Below, piece by piece: positions 1 to 8,084 of a stretch of DNA of 32,274 bases. Every line of letters starts with the position of its first letter. Position 1 is the first letter of the stretch. This DNA comes from a virus: the IMG/VR virus record IMGVR_UViG_3300024520_000037, positions 1 to 32,274 of that record; one strand, 5' to 3'. A program made the position numbers and the translations under genes. Below the pieces are notes generated by a model that saw only the letters and a list, made by a program, of their open reading frames with translations, did no database searches and was not told the origin of the DNA.

Positions 1-25
1 GCTCCCCCTTCTTTCTAATAGTTTT
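1..25. repeat. 25-bp end overlap of a circular contig
   Basis: Bases 1-25 are identical to bases 32250-32274. The copy lies inside the coat reading frame, which continues uninterrupted from the right end of the window into the left end. This is what a circular or circularly permuted genome gives when an assembler leaves an overlap. It is too short for a typical direct terminal repeat. Confidence 0.9.
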
Positions 26-1273
26 GGCGTTACCCGTACAATGTCAAAAGAGTACTCAGATTATAAAGTTGCTTTAAAGCGTGGTGCGCGTGGTGCTACT
101 ACTCTTTTGCCTTTGCCGACTCGGTCACGCAATATCAATTCTATTCCTTTTGATGCGACCACTGAAGGTTCATTTGCAGAGCGTCAATTTTCAATTACTG
201 TCAACAAGCAGAAATCAAATCCATTTATGATTGAAGACGTCGAAAGCGCGGTTTATAGTGCGCCTGGAATTGTCACAAAAAATACTAAGGGGGCTATCAA
301 TGAAGTTGCTTCCGCAATTGAGCAAGATAACATCTTATCTATTGCAACGGCTGGCTATAGGTTCTTTGGTGATGTTTCCGTGACTAGTGACCAACTTCAG
401 ACAGTTGGAGAAGTTGACGAGGCTGTTAATAGATTTCAGGGTTTTGGCTCTCCCGCAGGTGGTATGGCTTATTTTGTCGTACCTTATGTTGCTTCTTCTC
501 GCATTTTACAAACCGCTTACCAGCAATTCGTAAATAAACGGAATGATGAGCTTTCGCTTAAAGGCGAAATCGGTATGCTCGGCGGTGTTGAAGATACTAT
601 GTTTATGAAGAGTTCATTACTCCCTGTTCATACTGCTGGTACGGCTGCAAATGATGCGATTAATACATCAACGGGTTATGATATTGTTTCTGTCACTCCT
701 AATGCTGCTGCATCTGGTGGTCTTGAGGCTGACAACACAAGTGTTGTCGTTCTTGAAAATATGACAGTAGGTACTACTATCGTTGCTGATGATATGATCG
801 ACATTGGTGTTTTGAATACGGCTGATCCTTTGAGGTTTTTAACCTTTACTGGTTATGCTTTATCTGAAAGCCATGTGCAAGGTCGCGTGATTACAGGTGG
901 AACTGTTGATGGTAGTGGCGATTTAACTATCACTATTGCGCCAGCTCTTATCTATGATGGTACTGCCACAAATCCTTATCAAAATCTGAATCGGGATATA
1001 GTAGCTGGAACTGATACTATGAGAATTGCAAAATCACATAGAGCAGGTTTATTGTACTTTGGTGATTACATGTACTTTATGTCTCCTGATTTACCTGATA
1101 CTGAACCGTTCCCGAGTTCTTCAATGCGTGATGAACTTTCAGGGTGTACATTACGTGCATACTACGGTACGGCTGGGATTGGTAGTGGTTTGAAACAATT
1201 TGTGCATGACTCCTATACTGGCGCGGCAGGTGCTCCAGAAGGCGCAGCTAGATTGTTATTCCCATTAAACTAA
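2..1273 (+). CDS. Major capsid (coat) protein, P22 gp5-like, main part
   Basis: This is the body of the coat protein. The frame is open from base 2, and the start lies across the circular junction at 32203 (see that entry). The joined product is about 439 aa, close to the 430 aa of P22 gp5. An ATG at base 41 exists but has no ribosome site and would remove the conserved N-terminal helix. Visible features include an early beta-rich stretch, a central helix-rich region around the segment SSRILQTAYQQF, and a long insertion rich in Thr/Gly/Asp near residues 230-330 of the joined protein, in the place of the P22 telokin-like insertion domain. The call rests on size, fold-like layout and position directly after the scaffold gene and before gp4/gp10-type genes. 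A strong hairpin terminator follows. Confidence 0.85.
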   Translation, partial: LPLLSNSFGVTRTMSKEYSDYKVALKRGARGATTLLPLPTRSRNINSIPFDATTEGSFAERQFSITVNKQKSNPFMIEDVESAVYSAPGIVTKNTKGAINEVASAIEQDNILSIATAGYRFFGDVSVTSDQLQTVGEVDEAVNRFQGFGSPAGGMAYFVVPYVASSRILQTAYQQFVNKRNDELSLKGEIGMLGGVEDTMFMKSSLLPVHTAGTAANDAINTSTGYDIVSVTPNAAASGGLEADNTSVVVLENMTVGTTIVADDMIDIGVLNTADPLRFLTFTGYALSESHVQGRVITGGTVDGSGDLTITIAPALIYDGTATNPYQNLNRDIVAGTDTMRIAKSHRAGLLYFGDYMYFMSPDLPDTEPFPSSSMRDELSGCTLRAYYGTAGIGSGLKQFVHDSYTGAAGAPEGAARLLFPLN

Positions 1274-1286
1274 ACTAGAGGAATGA

Positions 1287-1319
1287 GGAAAGGGGGAGCC
1301 TATTGGTTTCTCCTTTTTT
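1287..1319 (+). terminator. Rho-independent terminator after the coat gene
   Basis: A 14-bp stem (several G-U pairs) runs from the G-rich arm at 1287-1300 to the pyrimidine arm at 1305-1318 around the tetraloop TATT, and its 3' arm ends in a run of T. It lies 14 bases after the coat stop. Since the tail genes continue on the same strand, it probably acts as a partial terminator keeping coat mRNA more abundant than tail mRNA. Confidence 0.7.
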
Positions 1320-1331
1320 CGACCATATAAT

Positions 1332-2021
1332 ATGCAAGTACGTTTATTAATACAGCAAGCATATAGAGATGCACAAATAATCGCCGAAGAAGGTGAAAAC
1401 GCAAGTGCAACTCAACTCAATAGCGGATTACGATTATTCAATCGACGCGTCAGAAAAATAAGTATTGATGGTTGGGAAATTCCTTTAATTACAGAGGAAA
1501 CTACTACGCTACCTGCTGGAGTAACTGACCTTGAATTATCAGGATGGTCAAAACTTCTGAAAGCTCAATATTTGCAAGGTGAAGTGAAGCTGCCAATTAC
1601 TCTTTTAGATTATAATACCTTTCTAGATAATGCTGTTATTACAAATAGTACTGGCATACCATATACAGGTTATCAAAAAAGAACACCGTCCGGAATCACT
1701 CTTAAAGTTTTTTTTAATCCGAATGAAGATTATACGATTTTTTTATCTGGTTATAAAAGTCTTGCTGAGGCAACGCTTGAAACTGATTTGTCAGATGTTG
1801 AAGGTTTTTTACAAGATTATTTATCTTATCAATTAAGCTATGATTTACAGGTTGATAATCAATTACAACCATCTCCGACTATTTTATTAGAAATAAAGCA
1901 GTATGAGGCTAAACTACAACGTTTAAAAGTTATAAGAGTTGATCGGATCCCCAAAAATGTTGGATCAGGTGGTGATAGTTCAATTGCTGCAATTAGTTTA
2001 GGGCGTGGCTGGAGAGTATGA
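1332..2021 (+). CDS. Head-to-tail adaptor / tail accessory factor, P22 gp4-like
   Basis: A 229-aa protein, first in the head-completion block after the coat gene. In P22, gp4 binds beneath the portal ring and closes the filled head. The N-terminal half is helical (residues 1-45, with LIQQAYRDAQII) followed by a beta-rich region with FNPNEDYTIFLSGYK, and the C-terminal half has a helical LQDYLSYQLSYDLQV stretch, similar to gp4/gp6-type connector proteins. It is longer than P22 gp4 (166 aa). The ATG has no clear Shine-Dalgarno and lies 12 bases after the terminator. Its stop overlaps the next start (ATGA), showing translational coupling to the gp10-like gene. The family call leans on position and general layout; no single diagnostic motif was seen. 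Confidence 0.65.
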   Translation: MQVRLLIQQAYRDAQIIAEEGENASATQLNSGLRLFNRRVRKISIDGWEIPLITEETTTLPAGVTDLELSGWSKLLKAQYLQGEVKLPITLLDYNTFLDNAVITNSTGIPYTGYQKRTPSGITLKVFFNPNEDYTIFLSGYKSLAEATLETDLSDVEGFLQDYLSYQLSYDLQVDNQLQPSPTILLEIKQYEAKLQRLKVIRVDRIPKNVGSGGDSSIAAISLGRGWRV

Positions 2022-3463
2022 CTGCTTTCGGAGGCCAACCATTCGAGATAGATTTAACGGCTGGTTATAATCCTGTTCGTTTTCCATCTATCAATAATCA
2101 AACTTGCTTTAATCTATTTGATTTTGGAGGCGTTATGCTTCCGACGGCGGGATACACTCAGATTTTATCGTCTCTGGCGTCCAAGGGCGGTGAGTCTAGG
2201 GGAATATTTTACAGTGATATTTTAAAAGAATGTGTAGTTGTTTTAGGGTCTGTATTATATTCGATAACTAATACCACTCATAAAGTTTTAGGACAATTAG
2301 ATAGCATTCAAGGTAAAGTTTATTTTGCTGAAAATGGAGTGACTACACTTCCCAATTCAACTACTGGTGATCCTGGGGGTCAAATTGCGGTATCTGACGG
2401 TCAAAATATCTATATATGGGGGCTTGATAATAGTTTCATCAAAGCTATTGATGACCAAGGGAATGCCCTTGAGTGGACGCCAGGAACTTTAGCATTTCAA
2501 AGTGATTTCTTTTTTGCTAATGATTTAAATAGTAAAGACATTCATATTAGCGAAATAAATAACGCTCGAACCTGGGATGCCGATGGCATATCTACTATTT
2601 CAGAGAATACCGTAACTTGTGCTGCTTTCAAAAGCCTTTTGTATGTTTTTGGAAAAGATAAAACATTTTTATTTTATGGTAATGCTCAAAATGAGTTTTT
2701 TCCATATTCTCAAGACACAAGCAGATCGTGGGAATATGGTTGTCTATCTCAAGGATCGTTAGCGTCTTCGTTAGGGGTTATGGCATGGGTTGGCAATAGT
2801 CGATATGCTAACCCTGTGATTTTAGCCTCTACAGGCGGCGAACCAGAGGCTATTAGTACGCCTGGCATTGATTCTATTATTGATGCTTTATCTACCCCTC
2901 GAGATTGCGAGGGCTTTATATATCAAGAAGACGGACACACATTTTATCAGCTTAATTTTTATACAGATGAATTTTCATTATTATACGATTTTACAACTAA
3001 AAAATGGACAAGGTTAACAGATTTTAATATAAATAATGTTCACCCTATTAGACAGACTGCATATTATGAGGACAAGAACGAATTATTGGGAATAACCAGA
3101 TACGGAGAAAGTGTTGTTAATTTTGGTCTTAATTTTTTCACAAACAATGGTAAAATCGTTCCTAGGACTATTATTACTCAAAACTTTGACCAAAAAGAAA
3201 GAAATTATATAATACAAGAACTTGATTTGGCGATTGAACAGGGAGAGAATCAAGAAACATCAAAAATATGTTTATCAATCAGTAAAGATAATGGTAGGAC
3301 TTTTCCTATTCAACGCGTTTTTGAGCTTGGGAACATTGGGCATAGAAAAGAATTATTAAGATGGCGTAAGTTAGGGGCTGCACGTTGGTGGACTTTTAAA
3401 TATGATTTCTTTTCAAGCGACCGTTTTGTTATTCTTAATTCTACAGGGTATATACAGAAATGA
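2018..3463 (+). CDS. Packaged-DNA stabilization protein / tail hub, P22 gp10-like
   Basis: A 481-aa beta-rich protein whose length matches P22 gp10 (472 aa), the hexameric tail factor that joins the gp4 ring to the needle and stabilises packaged DNA. The sequence shows blade-like repeats with VSDGQNIYIWG, LYVFGKDKTFLFYGN and FTTKKWTRLTDF, the beta-propeller style of this family, and an N-terminal segment TAGYNPVRFPSINNQTCFNLF resembling the usual start of gp10 homologues. The start is coupled to the gp4-like gene by a 4-base overlap, with GGAG just upstream, and the stop is coupled to the next gene in the same way. Order coat, gp4, gp10 is that of P22. Confidence 0.8.
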   Translation: MTAFGGQPFEIDLTAGYNPVRFPSINNQTCFNLFDFGGVMLPTAGYTQILSSLASKGGESRGIFYSDILKECVVVLGSVLYSITNTTHKVLGQLDSIQGKVYFAENGVTTLPNSTTGDPGGQIAVSDGQNIYIWGLDNSFIKAIDDQGNALEWTPGTLAFQSDFFFANDLNSKDIHISEINNARTWDADGISTISENTVTCAAFKSLLYVFGKDKTFLFYGNAQNEFFPYSQDTSRSWEYGCLSQGSLASSLGVMAWVGNSRYANPVILASTGGEPEAISTPGIDSIIDALSTPRDCEGFIYQEDGHTFYQLNFYTDEFSLLYDFTTKKWTRLTDFNINNVHPIRQTAYYEDKNELLGITRYGESVVNFGLNFFTNNGKIVPRTIITQNFDQKERNYIIQELDLAIEQGENQETSKICLSISKDNGRTFPIQRVFELGNIGHRKELLRWRKLGAARWWTFKYDFFSSDRFVILNSTGYIQK

Positions 3464-3861
3464 AGTTTAATACACCGCCTTTTGCTGAAAATATTACCAA
3501 TATTAAAGGGAAATTTCATAATAGCTGGCAAAACTTCTTTTCTATTATGACTAATCAACTTAATCAGAATCTAAGCGATTTAGGTTATACTTATCCGGCA
3601 ATTTCTGAAACTACCGCGCAAACACGCGCATCACAGGCTAAACAGCAAATAGTCTATAATAGTGATAATAGTAGGATGGAATTAAACAATGTGGGACAAT
3701 ACTCTGCGATTGCAGTTGTGGCGACTAATACATCGGCTGAAATTGCAGACTTAGCTATAAAGCCAGAGAATTTGGGGCGATTATTTTCCAATTCAGACGA
3801 TAATAGTTTACAATTTAGTCTGGATGGATCAACAATACGAACAATTGCGAGCACATTATGA
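3460..3861 (+). CDS. Small virion protein after gp10 (needle position)
   Basis: A 133-aa protein in the place where P22 has the tail needle gp26. The N-terminus carries a NSWQNFFSIM segment; a short Trp-x-x-Phe-Phe motif after a proline-containing leader is common at the start of small podoviral tail proteins. A weakly helical middle (residues 30-60) is rich in Gln and Thr, and the C-terminus is beta-like. It lacks the long trimeric coiled coil of gp26, so it is not an evident needle. It overlaps its neighbours by 4 bases on both sides, so it belongs to the tail operon. Role in tail completion is inferred from position only. Confidence 0.6.
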   Translation: MKFNTPPFAENITNIKGKFHNSWQNFFSIMTNQLNQNLSDLGYTYPAISETTAQTRASQAKQQIVYNSDNSRMELNNVGQYSAIAVVATNTSAEIADLAIKPENLGRLFSNSDDNSLQFSLDGSTIRTIASTL

Positions 3862-4394
3862 CAAATCCTTTATATATGGCAGAACCTTCTAGCGATCCTC
3901 AAAGTGATTATGAATCGGCTATTGGTTATATGCAACCGTTTTATAATACTGGCATTAATGCTATGGGGAATTATTATGATTCCGTTAATAAACTTATGAA
4001 ACATCCAGCAGGATTAGAAAACAAAATCATGTTGAGTTATCATATGAGCCCATATGCTCAATATCAAACAAATACTCTCAGTAAACAGATGGGGAACCAA
4101 GCTGCATTATCTGGGAATTTAGGAACACCAGATGAGCAAACAGATTTGGCAAGTCAAGAACAAGGAATCGTTAGTAAAGATGAAAATCAATACATCCAAA
4201 ATGCAATGAAACCTTATGAATGGGGGCTGCAAGGGGATCAATATTTAACTGGTTTAGGTGCTAAGTCAGGAATGGCTATGGGTTCGCAGAAAGATTTAGA
4301 GGCTATGCTTGCAGAAAAACAATCGGCTGGCGAAATGGGGTTGTTAGGTGCTGGGATTGGCGGTGCAGCTAAAATAGGGGCGGCGTTAATATAA
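3858..4394 (+). CDS. Probable ejection (internal virion) protein, gp7 position
   Basis: A 178-aa protein, first of three consecutive genes where P22 has the ejection proteins gp7, gp20 and gp16, which leave the head with the DNA and form a channel through the cell envelope. The body is rich in Tyr, Met, Gln and Gly, and the C-terminus (about residues 160-178) is a small-residue hydrophobic helix, GLLGAGIGGAAKIGAALI, which could insert into membrane. The start overlaps the previous stop (ATGA), and the stop overlaps the next start (TAATG). The call is based on gene order and composition; no family motif was recognised. Confidence 0.55.
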   Translation: MTNPLYMAEPSSDPQSDYESAIGYMQPFYNTGINAMGNYYDSVNKLMKHPAGLENKIMLSYHMSPYAQYQTNTLSKQMGNQAALSGNLGTPDEQTDLASQEQGIVSKDENQYIQNAMKPYEWGLQGDQYLTGLGAKSGMAMGSQKDLEAMLAEKQSAGEMGLLGAGIGGAAKIGAALI

Positions 4395-5650
4395 TGGCTA
4401 CAGGTAATCCTTTAATTGATGGGATGATGGCAGGGGAGCAAATGGGTGGTGATTTAGTCAATGCCCACGCACAGCACCAAATGCTGTTGGATGCTCAAAA
4501 GAAAGCGGATCTTATGGCTCAAAATCCTTTAATGGGGATGCCTGGAGTTGCTGGCCAAGAAGGTGCTATACAACATGTAGGGGCTGACAGTCCTGCTGGA
4601 TTATCAATGCAGCAATCTATTGATAATCAAGCTAAGGCATTGGACGCAACGGCAAAATATAAGAACGCTATGGCTAATTATGTTGGCACTAGGTATATGA
4701 CGGCAAAGCAAAAAACGCAACAGGACGCGGCTTTAGGCGCCCTAGGATATCCTACAACAATGATTGCAAGTATGAATGATGCTGAAAAAGTTCATGCGTT
4801 GCAATCTGGAAAAAATTATGACCCGTCCGTTTCTTCTAGTATTTTAAATCCGAATGCTGCACAACCGCAACCGCAACAAGGTAATCAATTTCAAGATCAA
4901 TCGTTGAATCAAAATACTTTGAGTAGTTTGTTACAGAATCCACCGCAGACAGGACAACAGGCGCAGCCATCAAATCAAGATAATATTAATAGATTGCATG
5001 ATATAGCGCAACATCAAGCCTCGCAAAGTGAATCTGCCATGTGGAAATCATCTGTTCCAGCATCGCAAGCCCAAATGTTTGGCCGTTTAACTTCTACGAT
5101 GACACAGTTGCAAGATGCTATTCCGAATTTAGATGCTGCCTCACAGTATGTTGATCTTAAAGGACTGGGAACCCAAGGCTTTGAAAAGTCACTGTCAAAT
5201 TTAGGATTAAATCAAAATGATCCGAATTATCAAAAGGCAATGCAATTTAATCAGACTTACGCGATTGTTAAAGATGAGTTAGCAAAAGGGTTAGGATTGC
5301 CAGCAGATCAAGAATCAAGACAAGAAATACAAATCGTTATGAATCCTAAACTTGCTAAAAGTCCTGAGCAGTTTAAAACTTCTTTTTTGAATGTTTATAA
5401 AATGGTTGAAGATCAACGTCATACTATGGGGCTTTTGCCTTCTGAGCAACAGCACATGAAATTTCCATCTACTGCACAGGTTTCACAACAAATTGGTTTA
5501 ACTCCATCATCTAATGGGGCTTTAAATCAAGTCGAATCTCCACAAACCAATCAAATGGTTTCTATGCAGTTTCCAGATGGATCTGTTAGGCAAGTTCCAT
5601 CGGATCAAGTCCAAAAATATTCTCAGTGGGGCAAAGTGATAAATGGCTAA
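4394..5650 (+). CDS. Probable ejection protein, Gln-rich, gp20 position
   Basis: A 418-aa protein with a very Gln/Asn-rich central part (about residues 150-210, with runs such as PQPQQGNQFQDQ) between helical Ala/Met-rich ends. P22 gp20 (471 aa) has a similar extended, low-complexity, helical character. The C-terminal half holds a more ordered helical domain around FQTSFLNVYKMVEDQ-like sequence, and the last 40 residues contain VSMQFPDGSVRQVPSDQVQKY, which resembles a small beta motif seen in several phage virion proteins. It starts on a TAATG overlap with the previous gene and overlaps the next by 8 bases. Role inferred from order and composition. Confidence 0.55.
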   Translation: MATGNPLIDGMMAGEQMGGDLVNAHAQHQMLLDAQKKADLMAQNPLMGMPGVAGQEGAIQHVGADSPAGLSMQQSIDNQAKALDATAKYKNAMANYVGTRYMTAKQKTQQDAALGALGYPTTMIASMNDAEKVHALQSGKNYDPSVSSSILNPNAAQPQPQQGNQFQDQSLNQNTLSSLLQNPPQTGQQAQPSNQDNINRLHDIAQHQASQSESAMWKSSVPASQAQMFGRLTSTMTQLQDAIPNLDAASQYVDLKGLGTQGFEKSLSNLGLNQNDPNYQKAMQFNQTYAIVKDELAKGLGLPADQESRQEIQIVMNPKLAKSPEQFKTSFLNVYKMVEDQRHTMGLLPSEQQHMKFPSTAQVSQQIGLTPSSNGALNQVESPQTNQMVSMQFPDGSVRQVPSDQVQKYSQWGKVING

Positions 5651-7496
5651 TCCTTGGGATAATCTCCCGCTTGCGCCTAATTCTCCTAAACCTTGGGCAA
5701 ATTTGCCTTTGGCTAAAAACCAGAATGCTGCTCATCCTTCAATTTTAAGCGAGTTAGGAACTGGCCTAGAGAAAACAGGGCAATCAGTTCTTGCTGGCAG
5801 TCATGCTGGTTTAAATAAAATGCTTAATCTTGGCGGAACAGAATTTGATAGAAACATATTGTCTTTATTGCCTCAAGAGGCATCTTTAAGGCAACAAGGA
5901 CAGTTACCTACAGATTTACAAACTGATCAATCGTCAAAAGCTCCTTACCCTATGTTAGCTGATATTTCCGAAGCTATACCGACAATTGCAATGGCGGGTG
6001 CGGCGGGTGCGGCTGCTCCAGAAGTTTTAGGGGGATTGATACCGCAAAGCGCGTTAAGCGGATCTCTTTATAGTGCTGCTGATACTGCATCTAAGCCTGG
6101 TCAAACACAATCCGATATTGGAAAATCTGCGGTTGAGGGAGCTTTAACAGGGGCTGCTTTTGGTGGTGCTGGTAAAGCATTAGGGGCGGCTATGAAAATT
6201 CCCAAGGCTGCTTTGAAGAGAGTTTCAGACGAGATTATTTCAAAAGTTGTTACCCCAATGCAAGAGAAGATATCACAACAAGTTGGAGCAAGATTATCGA
6301 AAATCTCATCAAAACCATTAAAAGATGCTTATGAGGCTGCCAAAAAGAAAGCTAGTGATTGGAAGGGAATGGCGCAATCTGCTCCAGAAGAAAAATTTGA
6401 TAATTCAGAATATTTAACAGAGGCTAACAAAGTCCTAGAAGATGCTCAAAACGAGGAATCACAACGCCCTGCATTGAAAGGTTTAAGTTCTTCAGTACAA
6501 GAATTAATTGATCGTGCACCCAAATCTTTCAAAAATGCCATCAAACATAAGCAAGCCATTAATGATCTACCTGATTCTTATGAGCAACCTATTAGCAATT
6601 CTAATTCAGCTTTACGCCGTCAATATGCTGGAAGATTAGGACAAGCTTTAGATAATCAGGTCCAAAATAATGCCACAACTTATGAGTCACAGACGTTTGT
6701 AAAAAACTGGTTACAAAAGCGAAAAGATTGGGGGAATTTACAGAAATTTTATCAAGCCCCTGGATCGGCTACAGGACGCGCGGATTTTGATCCAACACTT
6801 AAGAAAGCTTTAGAGAATGGTGATTTTGATAAATATACATCATCTTTTATTCCAAAGTCAGGCGAAGGGATGGCAAAAGTACAAGCCCTAGGTCGATTAG
6901 TTGGAGATCATGAAAAAGCGGGTGGAATGATTAATAAACAAGCGTTGAAAGGTATGTTATCAGAAGATAGCAACGGAAATCTACAAGTTGACCCGCATAA
7001 ATTAGCAAATTATATGGCTCAATCTAAAAATTCTGACTCTGTGAAACTTTTATTCCCTCATTCTGAAAAAGAAGCTATCGGAAACCTCCATTTTGCAAAA
7101 AACATCTCATCTCAATTAAACAAGTCAAAAGGTAAAATTGGTCATTTAGCTACAGATGCTATATTGCGGTATGGCCTTCCTAGTGGAATAGGTTATGAAG
7201 AGGGTAAAAAATATGGCTCTCCAAAAATGGGTGCTTTGGCTGGGTTAGCCGTGGGAAAAATTGCGCCTGAATATATTTCAAAAGTATTTCAAAATATTGC
7301 AAATAAAGCTATTGAAAGTGGAAGGATAAAAGATCTGCATAATATTGGTTCTCTATTTGACGATATAAATCCTCGCAATCTTTTAGAAAAAAGACTTGGA
7401 AACAAGGCTAGATATGTTCCTAAAGCTGGAACTGTAGCGAAATATCCAGCTTTAGGAACTGCTTATGATGCAACATTAAGAACTAAAAGCAATTAA
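5643..7496 (+). CDS. Probable ejection protein, gp16 position
   Basis: A 617-aa protein, matching the size of P22 gp16 (609 aa). The N-terminus has a duplicated motif PWxNLPLA at residues 4-11 and 17-24, reminiscent of short repeats at the head of other internal virion proteins. Two small-residue hydrophobic stretches follow (around residues 115-140 and 170-190, with GAAGAAAP and GAAFGGAGKALGA), suited to membrane insertion on ejection, then a long charged helical body and a C-terminal domain with another Gly/Ala helix near residues 520-540. It closes the tail/ejection operon: the following nine bases lead into a convergent minus-strand cassette. No lytic transglycosylase signature was seen. 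Confidence 0.6.
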   Translation: MANPWDNLPLAPNSPKPWANLPLAKNQNAAHPSILSELGTGLEKTGQSVLAGSHAGLNKMLNLGGTEFDRNILSLLPQEASLRQQGQLPTDLQTDQSSKAPYPMLADISEAIPTIAMAGAAGAAAPEVLGGLIPQSALSGSLYSAADTASKPGQTQSDIGKSAVEGALTGAAFGGAGKALGAAMKIPKAALKRVSDEIISKVVTPMQEKISQQVGARLSKISSKPLKDAYEAAKKKASDWKGMAQSAPEEKFDNSEYLTEANKVLEDAQNEESQRPALKGLSSSVQELIDRAPKSFKNAIKHKQAINDLPDSYEQPISNSNSALRRQYAGRLGQALDNQVQNNATTYESQTFVKNWLQKRKDWGNLQKFYQAPGSATGRADFDPTLKKALENGDFDKYTSSFIPKSGEGMAKVQALGRLVGDHEKAGGMINKQALKGMLSEDSNGNLQVDPHKLANYMAQSKNSDSVKLLFPHSEKEAIGNLHFAKNISSQLNKSKGKIGHLATDAILRYGLPSGIGYEEGKKYGSPKMGALAGLAVGKIAPEYISKVFQNIANKAIESGRIKDLHNIGSLFDDINPRNLLEKRLGNKARYVPKAGTVAKYPALGTAYDATLRTKSN

Positions 7497-7505
7497 AAAT
7501 TTAAA

Positions 7506-7754
7506 TCACCTGCTTTTTAAAAATGAATAAATTAAAACAACAATAATAACAAATATACATACTATTATTTCTATTTTGTTTTTTGATAAAAACATGGTTA
7601 TTGATGTCATATTTTCTTTAGCAATAATAAAGATGGAAAACCCTATAAATATCTGTATTGATGTTTTTAATTGATTCCAAATTGTTTTTTTATAATATTT
7701 GAATCCTTTTTTTGCTTTTTTAGGTTCTTTGTAATCGGGCTCTACAATCTTCAT
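7506..7754 (-). CDS. Small two-helix membrane protein (moron)
   Basis: An 82-aa protein with a basic, Lys-rich cytoplasmic N-terminus (about residues 1-28) and two predicted membrane helices, SIQIFIGFSIFIIA near 32-45 and the very hydrophobic stretch at about 60-78. The ribosome site AGAGGTG is well placed before the ATG, which overlaps the stop of the upstream membrane gene by four bases. The pair is convergent to the ejection genes and divergent from the tailspike, so it is an autonomous insertion in the late region. Such cassettes in temperate phages often code for superinfection exclusion; a holin is the alternative. No family recognised. Confidence 0.6.
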   Translation of the reverse strand: MKIVEPDYKEPKKAKKGFKYYKKTIWNQLKTSIQIFIGFSIFIIAKENMTSITMFLSKNKIEIIVCIFVIIVVLIYSFLKSR

Positions 7755-7939
7755 TTTATCACCTCTTTTTTCGTTTTTTTTAAATTAATCATTATCTTAT
7801 GTATTAATGCGCCAATAACCAAACCAACAATAAAAGAAACAACGTATGTGTTTATTTTATATGTTGAGAATATTAATAGTATAAATAAAAATAATATAAA
7901 CAGAATTGACGCAAAATAAATAATTGTGGAATTTTTCAT
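7751..7939 (-). CDS. Small two-helix membrane protein (moron)
   Basis: A 62-aa product if translation starts at 7939, where AAAGG stands 6-7 bases before ATG; the frame is open further upstream to 7993 but without a ribosome site. Two membrane helices are clear: the first spans residues 6-24 (FILFLFILLIF inside it) and the second residues 32-48 (VVSFIVGLVIGALI), followed by a Lys-rich tail. It is the first gene of a two-gene minus-strand cassette and its stop overlaps the next start. A promoter with an operator-like palindrome lies upstream at 7970-7998. Possible roles are superinfection exclusion or lysis control; the sequence alone does not decide. Confidence 0.6.
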   Translation of the reverse strand: MKNSTIIYFASILFILFLFILLIFSTYKINTYVVSFIVGLVIGALIHKIMINLKKTKKEVIK

Positions 7940-7968
7940 ATATAACCTTTCTTTTGGAGAAAAAATAT

Positions 7969-7998
7969 AATCTAACGCTACATAGGTTGGCATGTCAA
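7969..7998 (-). promoter_or_regulatory. Promoter with operator-like site for the membrane-protein cassette
   Basis: Read on the minus strand, a perfect -35 TTGACA (7993-7998) is followed 17-18 bases on by a weak -10 (TTAGAT or TAGATT, 7969-7975). The -35 lies inside TTGACATGCCAA (7987-7998), which differs by one base from the perfect palindrome TTGACATGTCAA at 19736-19747 between the HTH gene and repA. This suggests that one regulator controls both sites. Confidence 0.5.
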
Positions 7999-8025
7999 CA
8001 TAATAATTCCGATTAATTTAATAGC

Positions 8026-8043
8026 TGTCTAAATAGACAATAA
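8026..8043 (+). promoter_or_regulatory. Late-region motif: TGTCT-AAAT-AGACA palindrome
   Basis: A perfect 5-bp inverted repeat around AAAT, followed by ATAA, 42 bases before the tailspike gene. The 16-base core TCTAAATAGACAATAA recurs before the large terminase gene (27182-27197), and a related palindrome stands before the scaffold gene (31295-31308). Candidate binding site for a late activator, or a structured leader. Confidence 0.45.
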
Positions 8044-8084
8044 ATATATTGAATGATGACCATATAGTGATATAATCTGGAATT

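Noticed and set aside
1-25. Direct terminal repeat or cohesive end of a linear phage
   Set aside because: Only 25 bases, inside a coding frame that continues across the junction; better explained by overlap in a circular assembly.
3310-3558. Minus-strand frames opposite late genes (also 9239-9424, 10391-10630, 11586-11879, 20322-20765, 26654-26890)
   Set aside because: They lie opposite well-supported genes, have no ribosome sites and no recognisable sequence character.
7671-7919. Plus-strand frame opposite the membrane-protein cassette
   Set aside because: No ribosome site; the minus-strand frames have ribosome sites, coupled ATGA overlap and clear membrane helices.
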